Of a stretch of 64,000 bases of DNA, positions 12,472 through 25,346 are shown in pieces. Position 1 is the first letter of the stretch; each line of letters begins with the position of its first letter. The notes beneath the pieces were generated by a model. It did no database searches. It had not been told where the DNA came from and saw nothing but the letters and a program-made list of their open reading frames with translations. Both the position numbers and the translations under genes were made by a program. This DNA is from Apostichopus japonicus (Eukaryota > Echinodermata > Holothuroidea > Aspidochirotida > Stichopodidae). The stretch lies in contig NC_092573.1 in NCBI RefSeq assembly GCF_037975245.1, positions 7,242,501 to 7,306,500 on the forward strand, read 5' to 3'.

Positions 12472-13699
12472 CATGGGCGGCAATCATGGGGGGGACGGGG
12501 GGAGACATGTCCCCCCCAATATTTTAGGTGGGGGGATATAGTATCAAATATCCCCCCCAATATTTGGTGGCATAATTTTTTTAAGCATATGTTTTGTATT
12601 TTTTTTATGATATCGCTAGTAATTTCAAAATAGAAAATGCTTAGATGCAACTTACAAGGCCTGGGAAGGGCCATTTCCAGCAATCTGGGAGGCATTTTCG
12701 GCCAAATTTTTTTTGGCGCTTCGCGCCAACTAATGGTGGCGCTACGCTTAGAAAGTCTGGGTACAAGCTTTGCCCCTCCCAAATTCCTCGCAAGGCGCCT
12801 GTCTAACCGTGTCACAATTTGTTACTATATATGACCGAAAGTAGTTTTTACTTTTTTTTCGAAATGAATAGCTAGACGGCCCGCATCCGTAATGAAATTT
12901 GGTTTGCATCTTGTGTAAGTACGTACAATCATATATATGATCCACATCGATATGGGTTCACTGGGTTTCCATTTGGCCTGTTTCCTACAAGATTTCTAAC
13001 CGCAGGTGCGTAGCCAAGGGAGGGGGGATGAAGGGTGGAGACCGCCCTCTCCCTCGAGCACATTTTTTTTGGGTATTTTCTATGATATCGAAGTTTTATA
13101 GTAGCCGTTATAAGAGGTTTTAATATTTGTACACCAATAATTTAACTGTGTCTGAATTTTCGAAAATTCCTTGACCAACATTCTTCATCATACTTCCCTC
13201 TACTCGTGCAATTTTGACCGGTCTGTTAGGGGTTGAGGGGGGTTTTTCTATATTGGTTGTCCATAGATGAAATATTATGCAACATTATGGGTATGTTTTG
13301 AAGTGAATTTATTATTCAAATTCTGAACAAATAATGGGCTTAAAACCTTGAAAAGTGGGGCTGACGGGTATTGTGGGGCGTTACGTAGAATTACCTACAA
13401 AAGCAATGATCCACAGGAGATGCAATGAGGTAGAACATGATGTGTGACTGGTGACAATCTTGAAAAAAAGGTTATGAATGAAAAAAAAAACTATTAGGAA
13501 AAACTTGGTTCTCAGGCAAAAGTCTACATCTGGTTGGTCAGTTTCAAGCCCGAGAAGTGCCATTTCCGGTGATCTGGGGGCTATCAAAACCAGAATTTTT
13601 TTTTGTACGCTGCGCGCCAACCAATGGTGGCGCTCCGCTTTGATAGTAATTTGCCTGCATGTCCCCCCCAATATTTGAAACAGATCGCCGCCCCTGTTG
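12472..13699. mobile_element. hAT-like non-autonomous element (possibly composite)
   Basis: Flanked by the 8 bp direct repeat TGCAGGAG (12464-12471 and 13700-13707). Termini are related inverted repeats, CATGGGCGGCAATC at the left and, from the right, CAACAGGGGCGGCGATC. Eight-base duplications and CA-starting termini are typical of hAT. Two internal segments (about 12655-12750 and 13550-13645), each holding a GCCATTTCC...AATGGTGGCGCT block, occur in direct rather than inverted order. The unit may therefore be nested or internally duplicated. The 135-codon minus frame across it has no recognisable transposase domain. Confidence 0.7.
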
Positions 13700-13707
13700 T
13701 GCAGGAG

Positions 13708-15488
13708 TGAGGATATAAACAGCTAATGACAGACATAAAGTATGTACTGACCAAGCTAGAGAGTAGTAGAATCTACAATTTCCATATATTAAAATGTTCC
13801 TTGGATTGTATCTTTTATTGAGAGTCTCCTGCACAGTATCTCCTCCACAAGGCCTGGGAGTATTAATCCCTGAAGAACCAATCCAACCAGACTATTGAAT
13901 CGGAATTGACATATATCTTGCTCCAAGATTTACCTATAATTCCTTACCCTAGAAAACATTAGTAATGTTTAGCCTCACTATGTGATGTTTTACTTAACAT
14001 CAGAATTGACTACTAAAAGCACTCAAACAAGTAGGTAATGGATCTGTAATCCAAACTGTGATAAGGCTAAAAGCCTGATGTAAGGGAAACAAAGTTATCT
14101 TAAAACCTAAACAATTGCAAAATGAGATTGTGATTTAGCTCATGCACGGTTTTGATCACTCCAGAAAACTCAGCTGATACAGGATTGGATTACACATGTA
14201 TTATTACCTCTACCATGCTTTTTAATGATTCAATCCAATCTCTTCTTCTGATATATATGTCTTGGTTCTTTCTGATGTGTTGGACATTAAGTAATCTATA
14301 TGTACAGAGCTCTTAGAGGAGAAATAATCAAATTTCTTGGAGTAAATTGCAAACCTTACAAAAATAATGATGTTCCAGACGAAACCAATAAAATAATGAC
14401 AATAGAAAATACTACATATGCATAATAAATTTACTTTTATAGAGAGTGGGAAATTTATTCTGAAAATATAACTATCAGATCCAATCACAGTGTGAAGAAT
14501 GTCCAGCTCACACATCTTCAGGTATCAGCAAATGGATGTAACATTGTACAGTGCTTTGTACTGACTCAAAGATCAGTAAACACGCTGTCTGTTTATAGTG
14601 TCAACATTCTTAGTGTAAGAGTAGCTGTGTTTGCTCAAGTGAAGTGGTCTTCTTCAAAGTGAGAAATATCATCAGAAAGACTACTAGAAGAGACCCAAAA
14701 AATAAACATGCATTTTTTCTTGGAGACCACTTCAAGTGTCCACTTTCCGAGTCAAATATTCAACCAAGGGTTAGTAAGTCAGAAGCCTGTTGTTGTAAAT
14801 CGTTTTGGGTGATTTTGCGACATAAGTGCAGAATGCAAGACGACCATGTACATATCAACCACATACGCTGAATTTAGAAAGGTGTGTCACAAGTTACCTA
14901 CTACAAAAAGACATGGGTGTCCACAGTGGATTTTTATACTGAATTTATTATAGCTAGATTATTGTATTAGTTATTAAAGAAAACGGCAAAAGGAATGCTT
15001 GGCCCATATTTCACACAGTGGACATTAGCAGTACATGATGTACAACATCAACAAAATTTAACTGCTCACATCTTTGACTGATGACCTATAAATTCATGTT
15101 TAAAATCTTCTCAAACTTTGATTCAATTACATTTCATGTTATTTCTTAATGATGTCTTCTTCAAAAGTCATTAATGTTGCAGACTTGGTAAGAATCATGG
15201 TTAATACTTTGTTCAATTAGAATCCTTTCTTTTTTTTCTTTTTTTTTTATGTTGCATTAAACCTTGATATTTCCCTTTAATGGGGCCACATGTCAAAGAG
15301 AAGTAACATTAGTAGTGTGATGTTACAGTTTTAATAAGAGGCTTAATACATTGATGTTCCCAAGTGTCCGTTTCATTCTCATAATGACAAACTGGGAAAT
15401 ATTTTCTTTGAAAGAATGTTTCCTGCATTTTCTGATTGTCAGTTGTATGTTGCTATTTTCAACTGTATGGAGATAGTGTTTCCTTCAC
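13708..15488. other. Non-coding stretch
   Basis: No gene or repeat recognised except short T-rich runs near 15227-15250. Confidence 0.45.
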
Positions 15489-15857
15489 TTAAAGGCATTG
15501 AAGACTCACCCCAAACCATGTGCAGCGCTCTGAAAAAGTTAACCTTCCGTTGCTTGAAAGTGAAGTTTTCTTCTTGTCGTTACAAAATGCAGACAGTAAT
15601 GAAACGTGATACCTTGTTATCTTTTATCTAGACCTGAGATGTCCATCGCTGCTATGTATACACTGTGTTGTGGGTATTGACCATAGCTGTATGTATTGAC
15701 TGTACACTAGTGTCTAATTACTGATGGTAGCAAGCTGTGTGTGTATTTTCTGGGATGGATGGTGGAGTCTATCACTTCTGTTGTACACCTCATTCGAAAC
15801 TAGGTCAGATTACCGGCATTAGACATTTCTTTGTGCGCGAGTCTTCACACCCTTTAA
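15489..15857 (+). mobile_element. TTAA-flanked MITE, family 1, copy 2
   Basis: TTAA is present at both borders (15489-15492, 15854-15857), with the same termini as the copies at 2733 and 34248. It lacks the internal 25 bp palindrome: the sequence reads GACCTGAGATGTCC straight through at about 15632-15645. This copy therefore serves as the apparent empty site for the palindromic insertion. Confidence 0.85.
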
Positions 15858-17230
15858 TACACTCTCCAATGCACTTCATCTTCTGTCCAACATGACAATG
15901 ATTTCAAATATCATGGCCTACATAAATTCTAGCATTGGTCACATCCTTTGGAAACTTGAATAGCTGCACCCCCCTCCTCCCTCCCCCCTCCCCCCAACCT
16001 CTTCAGTATCACCAATACTTGGAACAGCAATTTATCCTACTAAGAACAGACCTCTGCAGATAATTTGATGGTCAAGAAATAAACCATGATTGGATACAGA
16101 TTGATGATCACATTTAACAGTGTGCTTGGATGGTGACTCATGGTTATCGATTTATACAACCTATTACCTATATAACTGTCATAAATGATGACGAACCAGA
16201 CCTGTGCATATCAAACCCAAGTGATGTTCCAGGACTGGACGTGTACACCAGTCAATGTTTCATAAGGTGCTATAAATCAAATTAAACAATGGGGTGTGGT
16301 CAAGGAAAAACTGTGAGCTGATTATGACTTTAAGTCAGCAGTCTTGATTTTTAAAGACAATTGCAGATAATGGTTTGCTGTTTGTATATATCATTTAAAG
16401 GAACTTTTCTTCAACAACATTATATGCAAAGCTTTATCCTTTTTTTTCATTCAAAATATGGAGCAAAATGTAACAAAGATCGGAACAATTAACTTTATCA
16501 ATCTCACAATATTTTATTAGTAATCTACCCACTTTCCTACTTTTTTCTCATTTTCATATTTGTTATTAATTTCACCCACACACAACTTTGCCTTCACAGC
16601 TATAACTTGCCCAAAAGCAAAAGCTGGTGTCTCATATGTAGGAGAATAAATTTGTGAAGTCATTTGAATTTGATGATAGGAACAAAGGGCCACAAAAGGT
16701 TTATAATATATATCTCTTGATATGATAAGCAATGGATATATTTCATATAGCTTATATGGTTGCAATCTATAGCACAGTTTTGCATTGAGAGGCACTGGAT
16801 TGACTGAGAAAGCTATTCAGGATTCAAAATGAGGAATAAACCTTTCAATGCAATAGTCAAATTCACACTGTACATATTGATAGGACGTTACAGGAAGAAT
16901 GCAACAACAACAATAGATTTTTGTTCTGTATATATCTATACCTAGCTATAAATTGCCAGAGTAGAAATTAATTACTGATAGACAACAGATTAAAATGAAG
17001 TCAACAAACTTAGCCATGAGTTTACTGATTTTTTTTTAATATTACAGATGTGCTTTCTTGATTTGCTTTATAAAACAACTTGTTTGTTAATTTACACTGA
17101 GAACATTCCAAATACAAACGAAGAATATTTATTGTCATGTGTACAAATAGTAAGACTTTTGATTTATCTGGATTATAGCGAATCTCGTTAAAGTTCTTCA
17201 CATTACTTCATTTTCCACTATAATTTGCAT
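15858..17230. other. Non-coding stretch
   Basis: No supported gene. A CCCCCCTCC-rich pyrimidine tract lies at about 15967-15998. Confidence 0.45.
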
Positions 17231-17720
17231 GAAAAACAGCTGATAAATATGAATAACAATCATTAAAGTATGGAATACTGGATCTCCTGCATGTTTTAAT
17301 ATTCCGTATTATAATCATCTGGTCCTCACACCTATATATGATACAAGTTGACTGTACTTGATAACAGACAATTTCAAAAAATGTTTCAATTTTTTCTTCT
17401 TTTTCTTTCCAGTGTTTATTTCTTGAACTTGCAATTTCAACGGTGTCTATATGTGATGTGTCTAGTAAAAGACTAGAAAAACAGCTGATAAATATGAATA
17501 ACAATCATTAAAGTATGGAATACTGGATCTCCTGCATGTTTTAATATTCCGTATTATAATCATCTGGTCCTCACACCTATATATGATACAAGTTGACTGT
17601 ACTTGATAACAGACAATTTCAAAAAATGTTTCAATTTTTTCTTCTTTTTCTTTCCAGTGTTTATTGCTTGAACTTGCAATTTCAACGGTGTCTATATGTG
17701 ATGTGTCTAGTAAAAGACTG
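17231..17720. repeat. Recent tandem duplication, period 245 bp
   Basis: Two almost identical copies start GAAAAACAGCTGATAAATA (17231 and 17476). Only a couple of differences are visible, so this is the youngest duplication in the window. The twin minus-strand frames of about 90 codons are mirror products of it. Confidence 0.9.
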
Positions 17721-17963
17721 TATCCGAGCACTCAGCCTCCAATAATGGAAAACGGACAATAAATGTACAAATTAATGATACAAATGATATGTCTCGGAAT
17801 CATTCGTAGATCACGGAAGGAGTGTTTATGGAGCAATGCATGATAACAAACTACAAATCGTCATATATTTTACAGAGGAAAGTCAAAACCTCTCAGGATG
17901 TATGCAAATTAAGATTAAGTTTTACATGTTGAAACAAACAGGCTTATACATTTTATCATGTAG

Positions 17964-18362
17964 CAGCATTATCTGGATGAGACAGCTGTTTAACATTCAA
18001 GGAAGTCCCTGAAGAAAATCTGGAAGTCAATGTTAATGTCTGTGTCACATTCTCAGTAGCTTATGTTACATACCATTCCATAATAATTCTCATGTTCATT
18101 GCAGTGGGTGGTATTTCCTTTACAACTTTGAAAATGTAGGAATTAAAGGGTGAAATGGGAGGGGTGGGGGGGGGTTGGGAGAGGAGGGGATTATCTGGCT
18201 GAGACAGCTGTTTAACATTCAAGGAAGTACCTGAAGAATAATCTGGAAGTCAATGTTAATGTCTGTCGCATTCTAAGTTCATTGCAGTGGGTGGTATTTC
18301 CTTTACAACTTTGAACATGTAGGAATTAAAGGGGGAAATTGGAGGGGTGTGAGGGTGGGAGG
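17964..18362. repeat. Tandem duplication, period about 220 bp, with G-rich tails
   Basis: Copy 1 (about 17964-18188) and copy 2 (about 18190-18362) share CTGTTTAACATTCAAGGAAG and GCAGTGGGTGGTATTTCC. Each ends in a G-rich tract. Copy 2 has lost about 45 bp internally. Confidence 0.85.
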
Positions 18363-20098
18363 AGATTAAAGGGAAGATAATTGATGATGCAGACGGTGCT
18401 ACATGTTTATAATATGTATTAACCAATGAAAGCATACACTAAAGAACTCATAGAACAACGGACATGGAAAATTGATGACATTGCCATGTTGTGTGATCTC
18501 TGTCAATTTTGAAACAATGTTCCCTTCACTGATTGCCATAAATGTTAGATTGTCTACTGTACATAGAAAGGATTAGCATGGCAAATCGCTGTTGTGGATC
18601 ACACAAAAAGGAAACCTCACAATTTCAGCATTTCAAGTTGGTGTTTCATCAACTTTATAAAGGTATGTGACAATGAACTAAACTGTTTGTTTGGAATGTG
18701 ATCCTTTCCTGTTTAATAGGGTGTCAAAGCTATAATATTTTAAACGGCAATAATCCTCCAATTTCTGAGAGTGGGTCAACGGTTAATTCCATCTGTATCA
18801 ACTATAAACAAAAGCAACTGCAACATTACCCAATTTCTCACCACCACTCCATAAATTAAAGATTATATACTGTAGGATGGAGCAATTTCTAACTAACTTC
18901 ACAAATGCGAAGGTCTCAAATACACATATCAGTCCCATCAGGTTGTCATATTTACCAACTCTGTAGGAAACCAATCATGTCACCACAAAAAAAGTACAAG
19001 CAAAGAAGTCAAACAAATCACTTTTCTGTGTCAAAGTGTCAAAGTGCTTAGGACATCGCACCCTTTGCTACCCATCTTCCTTTGGTCAGTCTAAAGTGTT
19101 ATCGACTGTAAACAAGCCAGAAATGATTCAGAAGGCAAAGGTGATAAAAATCAAATACGCTTCAACAAGAAACTGGAAATTGTCTATAACTTCACAGAAG
19201 CAATTTATATGAAACACACATCAAGGTGAGCCTATTTGTTAACACAAGCAATTACTGTACATGTTAGGCTAGCTAAGGCCATGATTACTTAATTTGCTAC
19301 GGGATTTAAGCTGCAATCACAACCAGCTGCAATTAACATCTACTCTTCTTTCATTATTCATAAACACCATTGACTTTTCCGAAGGTTTTTTACTGTACAC
19401 AATGAACAACATTTCCTGAGCAAGGAGTTCAAGTGTATTGAATTGTAAAACCTTAGCATCAGAATCATTGTGCATTCATACATATTGATTTACATTAAAA
19501 TACTCTTGGAAACGGAAATTTACATTGCCAGGAATGCCAATCATTAATCCTAGATGGCTTATAGGTAAGGGAAAATATTCACAAGAAAGTATTCCATCTA
19601 GACATCTGGTGAAAACATAAAGTTCTATATCCAAGGATGTGTGAGTACAGTATGTCAAGCTCATGCATAGACATTATAAAACCAACTTTAACATGATCAA
19701 TGGTGACATCATGTAGCATACTTAGGAAACAGGGAGATATATTAAATATTTTAACCCTATTAAAAAGTATAAATTCCAGCTTCAGAACTCACCAAGGAAA
19801 GCCGCCCACCTACTGTACGTGCCATGCATCAGAGGGACATGCTGATGAATTATGACAATACAAACATTAATAATATTACATCTCTAGATCTTTATAGATC
19901 CTTATTTGACATCACTGGTATATCACTCAGTGCATGTTAAACCTGCAAGAGCTTTCTTAAATCATATTCCCTACAATGTCAGGAAGATCTAGAGACTGAT
20001 TTTGGAAAAATTCCTTCCTTCCAACCATACTCCTCTATATAGTCTTCTCTTTTAGTAAGGTTGCTGACAGTGTATATCAGGGAATAGTTTATTTGGTA
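18363..20098. other. Non-coding stretch
   Basis: No gene or repeat recognised. Confidence 0.45.
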
Positions 20099-20106
20099 TT
20101 GCTATG

Positions 20107-20969
20107 TAGTGATGCACCGGATATCCGGTCCGGCCGGACTATCCGGCCGGATAGTGGGCAATTATCCGGTCCGGTTCCGGCCGGATAATTTTCAAAATCC
20201 GGCCGGATAATTTTCAAAATCTGGGCTGAATTATTCCTTAAAAAGGTGTTGGTATTAACTTAAATCAATGTAAACTACTTCCAAAAATTAATAAAAACAT
20301 TCAAAGGAAAAATTAGGTTTAACATGTTTACAGTAATTTAATTTTCTCAATGGTCTGACCCACTGTTTCTAAAGATCAACCAAAATAATACAACTACTGT
20401 AATAATAATATGAAGCTATATACAACAAATACAGTTTGCAGTGAAATCATTTCTTGCAGCCTTCATCAGTTTAATATTGTGCAGTTAAAATAGACCATTC
20501 ATATACTTATCAGTCAAAATACTGTTTCATTGAATCTTTACTTTCCCATTATTGTTGGCATTCATGTTTTCTCTGAATTTTTATGTGTGAAACAATCTCT
20601 GATATGGTTTTAAAACAAACTTCATAGGTAGTATGCAGTATTTTTCCAGCAAACAAATTTACATACTGTATCAAGCTTGTCAACAATTATATTGTAGTTA
20701 TTTTATTAAAGAATGTAGATTACACCACTTCAAGTCATATTTAATCTCATAAATGGGGTCTTAATTTCACCTTCTTTATAATATGCGCATACCTCACCTA
20801 AGATTTGCTCCTTGTTTCATACTTCTTGTTTCTACTTCTTATTAATGACTTTCTTTTGTGTAATGAAAAAATCCGGTTCCGGCCGGATTTTATCCGGCCG
20901 GATTTCATGTACTATCCGGCAAAATCCGGTTCCAGCCGGATCCAAAAATTTGGATCCGGTGCATCCCTA
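20107..20969. mobile_element. hAT-like non-autonomous element
   Basis: A perfect 8 bp target duplication TTGCTATG flanks it (20099-20106, 20970-20977). Termini are TAGTGATGCACCGGAT at the left and, from the right, TAGGGATGCACCGGATCC. The subterminal regions are dense in CCGGCCGG-type repeats, a likely transposase-binding context in hAT elements. At 863 bp with no long frame it must depend on a transposase made elsewhere. Confidence 0.85.
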
Positions 20970-21218
20970 TTGCTATGCAAAATGCTCTACAAAATTAGCA
21001 TATAATTGCTATACGGGTGTAAAGATGTATATAAGTCATTATTTGATACTGGGTTACTAAAGTGTGACATGCATGTTCAAAAATGAATTACACAAAGGTA
21101 TCTATTTGAGTGCTGATTCTGGTTCTCCGGTGAATGTCAAACACAATTAGTAATGTTAAATGATAATACAGTATTAAGAAAGGTGGATTTGAGGCAAATA
21201 AAAAGGACAAGTGATGAT

Positions 21219-22186
21219 GTTAACGTATGTTACTCGGTGTCCTACAGTTGTCTATAAACATAGCCCCTTCTCCATTAAAGTGAAGGGGAATATATATGAG
21301 CAATGTTAAATGATATCTTATGACACAAAAAAAAAATTGAAGTTCTTTATCACATTCCATTGTAAGTTAATGAGGCTGATCATTTAGGACACCATAACAT
21401 ATGTTAACAACACAACATGAATTTGGAGTTATAGAACTTAGCCACTGGCTCAATGACAAATTTCATCAACTAGTTAGATAGAGTACCTTAGAACTACATG
21501 GAATGAAGTGTTTCTTAGCATGGAAGTTCTCAGTCTTCTCAATAATTTACATTCAAAGTGCATATTGTTAACGTATGTTATGAAGACACCAAAAAATGAG
21601 ACACCATCACATACATTAACAGATGTTCTAAAACCATGTTTTAGACTCATTGGATGATGGAAATAGTTTAATTCTATTTCAAACATGGTGAAAATTAAGC
21701 AAGTTGAATATTCTGTGAGAATTCCTGACATGGGCCTAAAATAGATTTTCACAGTTAACGTATGTTATGCAGGCTAGAAATGAGGACACCACACACAAAT
21801 TGTGACTGATACAGAGGAATTGAACTGCTAGCAGTGAAAGAATTGTTTACTATCAGTGTATGTGGGGTGTTGATCAGTTAAAAATGTTTTGATATTCAAA
21901 ACTATCAGTTGATAGTGAAATAATGCCCATTTAACGTACGTTATGTTGAGGACACCGAACAATTTGTACAGTTTAACAACCAATAACAAGTTTTTTTCAC
22001 ATGTATTTTGAATGAATTTGTCCTCTGAGATGCCATTAGACCTATTCTCAGCATGAGTAGTGAGTTTCTGGGACTTGCAATCCCTAGTACACTACTGTGC
22101 AGTGTGTGATTAGGTTATAATCATGAAAAGTTACCACCAGTTAACGTATGTGATGCAGGAGGACACCAAAAATATGTACGTTAATG
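21219..22186. repeat. Cluster of a near-palindromic TTAACGTAYGTTA motif
   Basis: About eight copies of a motif related to GTTAACGTATGTTATG occur in roughly 970 bp: at 21219, 21567, 21754, 21930 and 22140 on the plus strand and at about 21385, 21599 and 22175 inverted. Most are followed by GGACACC or its complement. Spacing between several copies is 176-210 bp. TAACGTACGTTA at 21932 is a perfect palindrome. It may be a decayed tandem array, transposase-binding subterminal repeats, or clustered regulatory sites; the sequence alone does not choose. Confidence 0.6.
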
Positions 22187-22189
22187 AAG

Positions 22190-25100
22190 ATGAAGATCTT
22201 TATTTTTCAGCAGTTGATGAGCATGGGTGACTGAAATTTGCAAGTGTAATTGAAGCTCTGCTTTCACTTGAATAGAAAATGCAAAGTCAAGGCATAATAA
22301 CATGGGAAAAACTAAGAAAAGTGTATCTCAATTACAGCCATTTTTATAATGTCACATTTTGGTGTCCAAAATTAGGCCAATTTTTGCAGTAAAACCCTCA
22401 TAATTTCGCATCCACCCAATGTTTGGTTGAATAACTATCAATGATATCTGATGGTATATTGACACAACCATTGAAATGGGAAATACAAGCAAAGGGGTAT
22501 GATGAATGAAAATTTCAGCAAAATGAAAAAAGGGACATAAAATCTCTCCAGTATCAAATATATGCTTATATATAGCACTTTAATGTACACAGGAACCACA
22601 GTATCTTTTACATGAACCTCGATCAAAACTCAAATCAGTAGACGATCGTGCATTTTCTGTGTTTGCATCTCTTCTATGGACCAACACGGATATCACAATC
22701 AGACAGTCCACTTCTGTTAAATCGTTTAAAGCTAATTAAAGTAAAAAAAACCTCTATGTTTAAAGAAGTCTATGGGTAAACTTTTATTATTATTTTCATT
22801 ATTAGTCAAGACCTACTATTATATTTTTGTAAAGTGCATTTGAGCATTTTTCATGGAAATTGCACTATGATCAAATGTCAATTTTAATAGTATTATTATC
22901 TGATTAGTGAAAGCCCAGAACCTTCAACACTGCTACACAAAATTTGAACACTAAATTATTCCATGCAGGTGTCAGTCAAATGTTAATATTATTGGTGACA
23001 ATATTACTGAAATCTACACTTATGAACCAATTTATCATGCCAATTTCTACCTCAAAATAATTTGAATGGTCCCGCCAATAACCTTCTCGAGATCAGACAT
23101 ATGCAATACATCTTCTTGCGAAGCTGCCAGATGTGAAAATAGTTACATCCTCATAATTATCTATGATCAGACATGTTTAGCATGGCATCACTAAGATATT
23201 ACTTCCATGTACAGAACTTGTACCTGTGAGCACCGGTACATACAATGTATGAGTATATGGACTGTCAGCACATCATAACTGTTGTCGGCAATATTACATA
23301 GAATGAGTTTGTCCAGGTTTACATAACTATCCCTTTAATAATTGTACTTTCAGAAAATATGCATTCAATGATTCAAGCAATTGTGTCATCTGACTTCACA
23401 ATTCACATAGAGAACAGGATGGATGAAATGGTTCTTGAATCACAATAACTCATTTGAAATATATTTTGGAGTTTGCAGTACTACCAGCTTTTACATGTTT
23501 CACTGTGTGGAAAATGTGGCTTCGTCATGGCAACCAACGAAAAAAGGACTTTTTGTTACTATTTCATTCAGGAAGTGTTTGCCTCACGTACTGTACACAA
23601 AATTTTAATGAGATGTAATATATGAGCATTTTAAAGAGCTAGCAAAAGCCAACAATATAAATGTATTAAAACTTGTCATGAATGAAGTGAAATGATGAAG
23701 TGCTGCAAACATCTCTGTAGCTATGGTAGCGTGTATTCTTGCTAATGGAATGTATATAATATTTACTAATTAAATGAAAGTATCTGGCAACAATACAGTG
23801 AAACCGAGCACATTGTCCCAAAAGACATATTGCTGTGCTCTATCTAGTGAGATATTGCACAGGAAGTTATTGTCTTGTCTTAATTGTTGTTCTGCAGTAA
23901 CTTTCATCCAAAAATATATCTTATGTGTTAGTCACATTAGGAACAAGAGAAGAAGCCTTTTCGAGGTACACCAGTCGAGAATATTCGTTTTACCATGTAT
24001 ATACCCCTTGTTATAAAACTCTGTTGAAATCATTACCCAACATGAGGCTGCCTAGTAAACTGGTGTTTTAATTTCTTTGAAAGAAATTCTTTCCTTCTTT
24101 TCTTTCATAAACGCTATTCTATTGAATGTAACTAAGGCTTCAAATGTTCCATATAGATCAAATTTTTTATGCCTTTAATTTGCATAAATTTCATTCTCCG
24201 AGTCAAAGTACACATCAATTCAATTCCTTTTTTTGTCTTTTTTTATGCTACAACTACAAGCAAATAACCAAGCCATCATCACTTAGCATTGTGGCATGCT
24301 CCTTCACCATACCATTAATGCGTGGCCTCAACCCCTCCCCCCCATCGCATCCCTTAATATGTGGCCTCAACCCCTCTCCCCATCCCTTCCTACCCCCAAT
24401 TACATTGACACAATTTAGAGTTCAACCCAACTAGATTTAAATCGTATGATTAAACCTGACAATTGCTTTTATAGTGTTCTATCAAAAGTACCATACATAC
24501 GGTGTGTGGAGATCTTGTAGACTGAAATATTTAATTGGTTCCTTTAGTTTGTTATATGTAGTGTGCTGGGTCAGATATGTCATTGAACTCATGGAATAGT
24601 TTCTCTGGTGATATCCTCACAGAGAAGTACCTACTGTAGTAATTACAAGAGTTCAATGCGACGTTCAATTGCTACACAATGAACGGTGAACCTGTTTCTT
24701 CCTTCCTGCAGTTTTGCTTCTCTCTGTCAAACCTCCCACAGCACCGGCACAAATTGCTGCAAAAATTTAATTTCTCAGCCGAACTTCCTGTGTATAATTT
24801 CTAAATGAGAATCAATTGGGGGCTGAGAGTGACGGTGGTGGAGCTCGCATGCTTACAAACGATCCACCTGACACTCTTGCACTGATACGTCGTGGTCGTG
24901 GTGGTCGTCGTCAAGTGCAGAGGCAGATCAATACAAAATTGATTGTAGAGTCGTCTTTAAATGATAAATTGTTTTAGCAGTTTGTACTAGTGTTCTGATT
25001 GGTGGGTTTAAAATTCTCCCGACGACCAAAATTTTACAGCTGACGTGCACCATGAGGCCGATACCGATTGGAGCTGAGGGTGTAAGCTTGTTTAAATCTG

Positions 25101-25226
25101 ATCATACTTTAATAAATTTTGTAGTCAAGTATTCAGGAATATTTTGAACTTTCCAGCATATAATTTAGGTCATAGTCTTCACAGCTAGACTTGAACACAA
25201 AGTGAAGTGATCGTTGTGATTGATGA
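22190..25226. other. Non-coding stretch
   Basis: No supported gene. A 50-55 bp duplication around GTGGCCTCAACCCCTC occurs at about 24321-24390. The stretch around 24830-25080 is somewhat richer in CG and GTCGTGGTGG-type sequence and holds ATTGG/CCAAT motifs, but no first exon could be defined. Confidence 0.45.
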
Positions 25227-25346
25227 GTGTGAAAAATAAATTCAACCATCTCAGCTAATAACAATAAAATGAGAGTTCTAGAAAAAGTGTGAGAAAATAA
25301 ATTCAGCCATCTCAGCTAATTACAATAAATTGAAGAGTTCTAGAAG
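25227..25346. repeat. Tandem duplication, period about 60 bp
   Basis: Two copies of a unit starting GTGTGAAAAATAAATTCAAC and ending AGTTCTAGA, with a few differences. Confidence 0.85.

Noticed and set aside
12408-12815. 135-codon minus-strand frame
   Set aside because: Covers the left part of a hAT-like element and its G/C-rich terminus; not a transposase and not a host gene.
13000-13060. Start of a further nested hAT element (GCGTAGCCAAGGGAGGGGGG)
   Set aside because: Looks like a terminus, but no inverted partner or 8 bp duplication could be found in the surrounding sequence.
17208-17731. Two near-identical frames of 89-98 codons that look like a gene pair
   Set aside because: They are the two copies of a 245 bp non-coding tandem duplication, read in the same frame.
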